From Globisporangium splendens (lineage: Eukaryota; Oomycota; Peronosporomycetes; Pythiales; Pythiaceae), in assembly GCA_006386115.1 (NCBI GenBank), contig VFIW01000029.1:310001-374000 (forward strand): 64,000 nt of DNA, in the 5' to 3' direction. Both the position numbers and the translations under genes were made by a program. Within the stretch, counting starts at the first letter, position 1; each line of letters starts with the position of its first letter. This document shows, one piece after another, positions 63,739-64,000 of the stretch. Under the pieces are notes generated by a model. The model was not told the origin of the DNA, ran no database searches, and worked only from the letters and a program-made list of their open reading frames with translations.

Positions 63739-64000
63739 CTATGGCACGCGTGAGGCTTTCCGAGAAGGATGTGATCGACTCGCGTTGAACTTCATCACAT
63801 GAGCCACGAGGAGAATGCGATTTTCCTCGTCTGAGAAGGTCTGGTGTTTTCGAGCATAGCCAAAGTAATACGTCGTGAGCAATGCGATGACTGCGACGAA
63901 CGTTCCGATCTCGACACCACCGTTGCCCTGGAACGCAGCGATCGCGACGAGACCAAGCGCCCAGAACATCATGGAGTACATCGCCCCACCCATTCCAAAC
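63739..64000 (-). CDS. APC-family amino acid permease, C-terminal end (5' part outside window)
   Basis: About 87 codons, open to the right edge of the window. Two late transmembrane segments are visible (MGGAMYSMMFWALGLVAIAA and VEIGTFVAVIALLTTYYFGY), followed by the cytosolic tail (ARKHQTFSDEENRILLVAHV, MKFN) and a stop at 63739. The F-G-x-GGA-x-YSM pattern and the E-x-x-x-LL-x-AHVMKFN tail match oomycete APC (amino acid-polyamine-organocation) permeases. It is intact as far as seen and related to the relic at 56711-57007, in opposite orientation. Confidence 0.65.
   Translation of the reverse strand, partial: FGMGGAMYSMMFWALGLVAIAAFQGNGGVEIGTFVAVIALLTTYYFGYARKHQTFSDEENRILLVAHVMKFNASRSHPSRKASRVP

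Overview
This is nuclear DNA of an oomycete, most like a Pythium, Globisporangium or Phytophthora relative. The evidence is: short GT-AG introns (57 to about 200 nt, some genes with none), ATG starts preceded by the oomycete Inr-FPR core promoter, bZIP factors with cysteine in place of the invariant basic-region asparagine, full-size PDR and APC transporters, a ferlin, a DOCK-family GEF, and LINEs carrying their own RNase H. No bacterial operon structure, rRNA, tRNA or CRISPR array was seen.

Layout. 0-18 kb: 3' part of a ferlin (+), an actin-related protein (+), a short LINE-A insertion, a Ser/Thr kinase (-), a 2 kb gap, an IQ-motif inositol-polyphosphate 5-phosphatase (-), and two related bZIP factors (-) separated by a DUF1772 membrane protein (+). 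18-33 kb: a five-exon RINT1/Tip20 vesicle-tethering protein (+), then two glutathionyl-hydroquinone reductase/GST genes (+) with a GST relic between them; a nearly complete 6 kb LINE-A (-) split this cluster and left a 17 bp target-site duplication. A dead kinase follows. 34-39 kb: a mitochondrial-type RNA m5U methyltransferase (-) and a tesmin/LIN54-type CXC protein (-). 39-51 kb: an RGS relic (-) and a decaying DOCK GEF (+), both without their 5' ends, face away from a nest of LINE-B copies. 51-56 kb: the mitochondrial import J-protein PAM18 (-), a second intact kinase (-), an unidentified relic, and a short/branched-chain acyl-CoA dehydrogenase (+). 56-64 kb: an APC permease relic (+), a PDR-type ABC transporter pseudogene (-) split by a second LINE-B with a 15 bp duplication, and the 3' end of another APC permease (-).

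The window alternates between intact housekeeping genes and islands of decay. Most decayed genes (RGS, DOCK, PDR) touch LINE-B sequence. Intact long frames nearby (5-phosphatase, RINT1, methyltransferase) argue that the breaks in DOCK and PDR are not simply poor sequence. No clearly new multi-gene system was found. The most notable points are the LINE-B junction between two decapitated genes, a sharp near-identity tract between otherwise divergent GST paralogues, and an acyl-CoA dehydrogenase without its usual catalytic glutamate. Exon boundaries were placed by eye from frame, GT-AG sites and family conservation.
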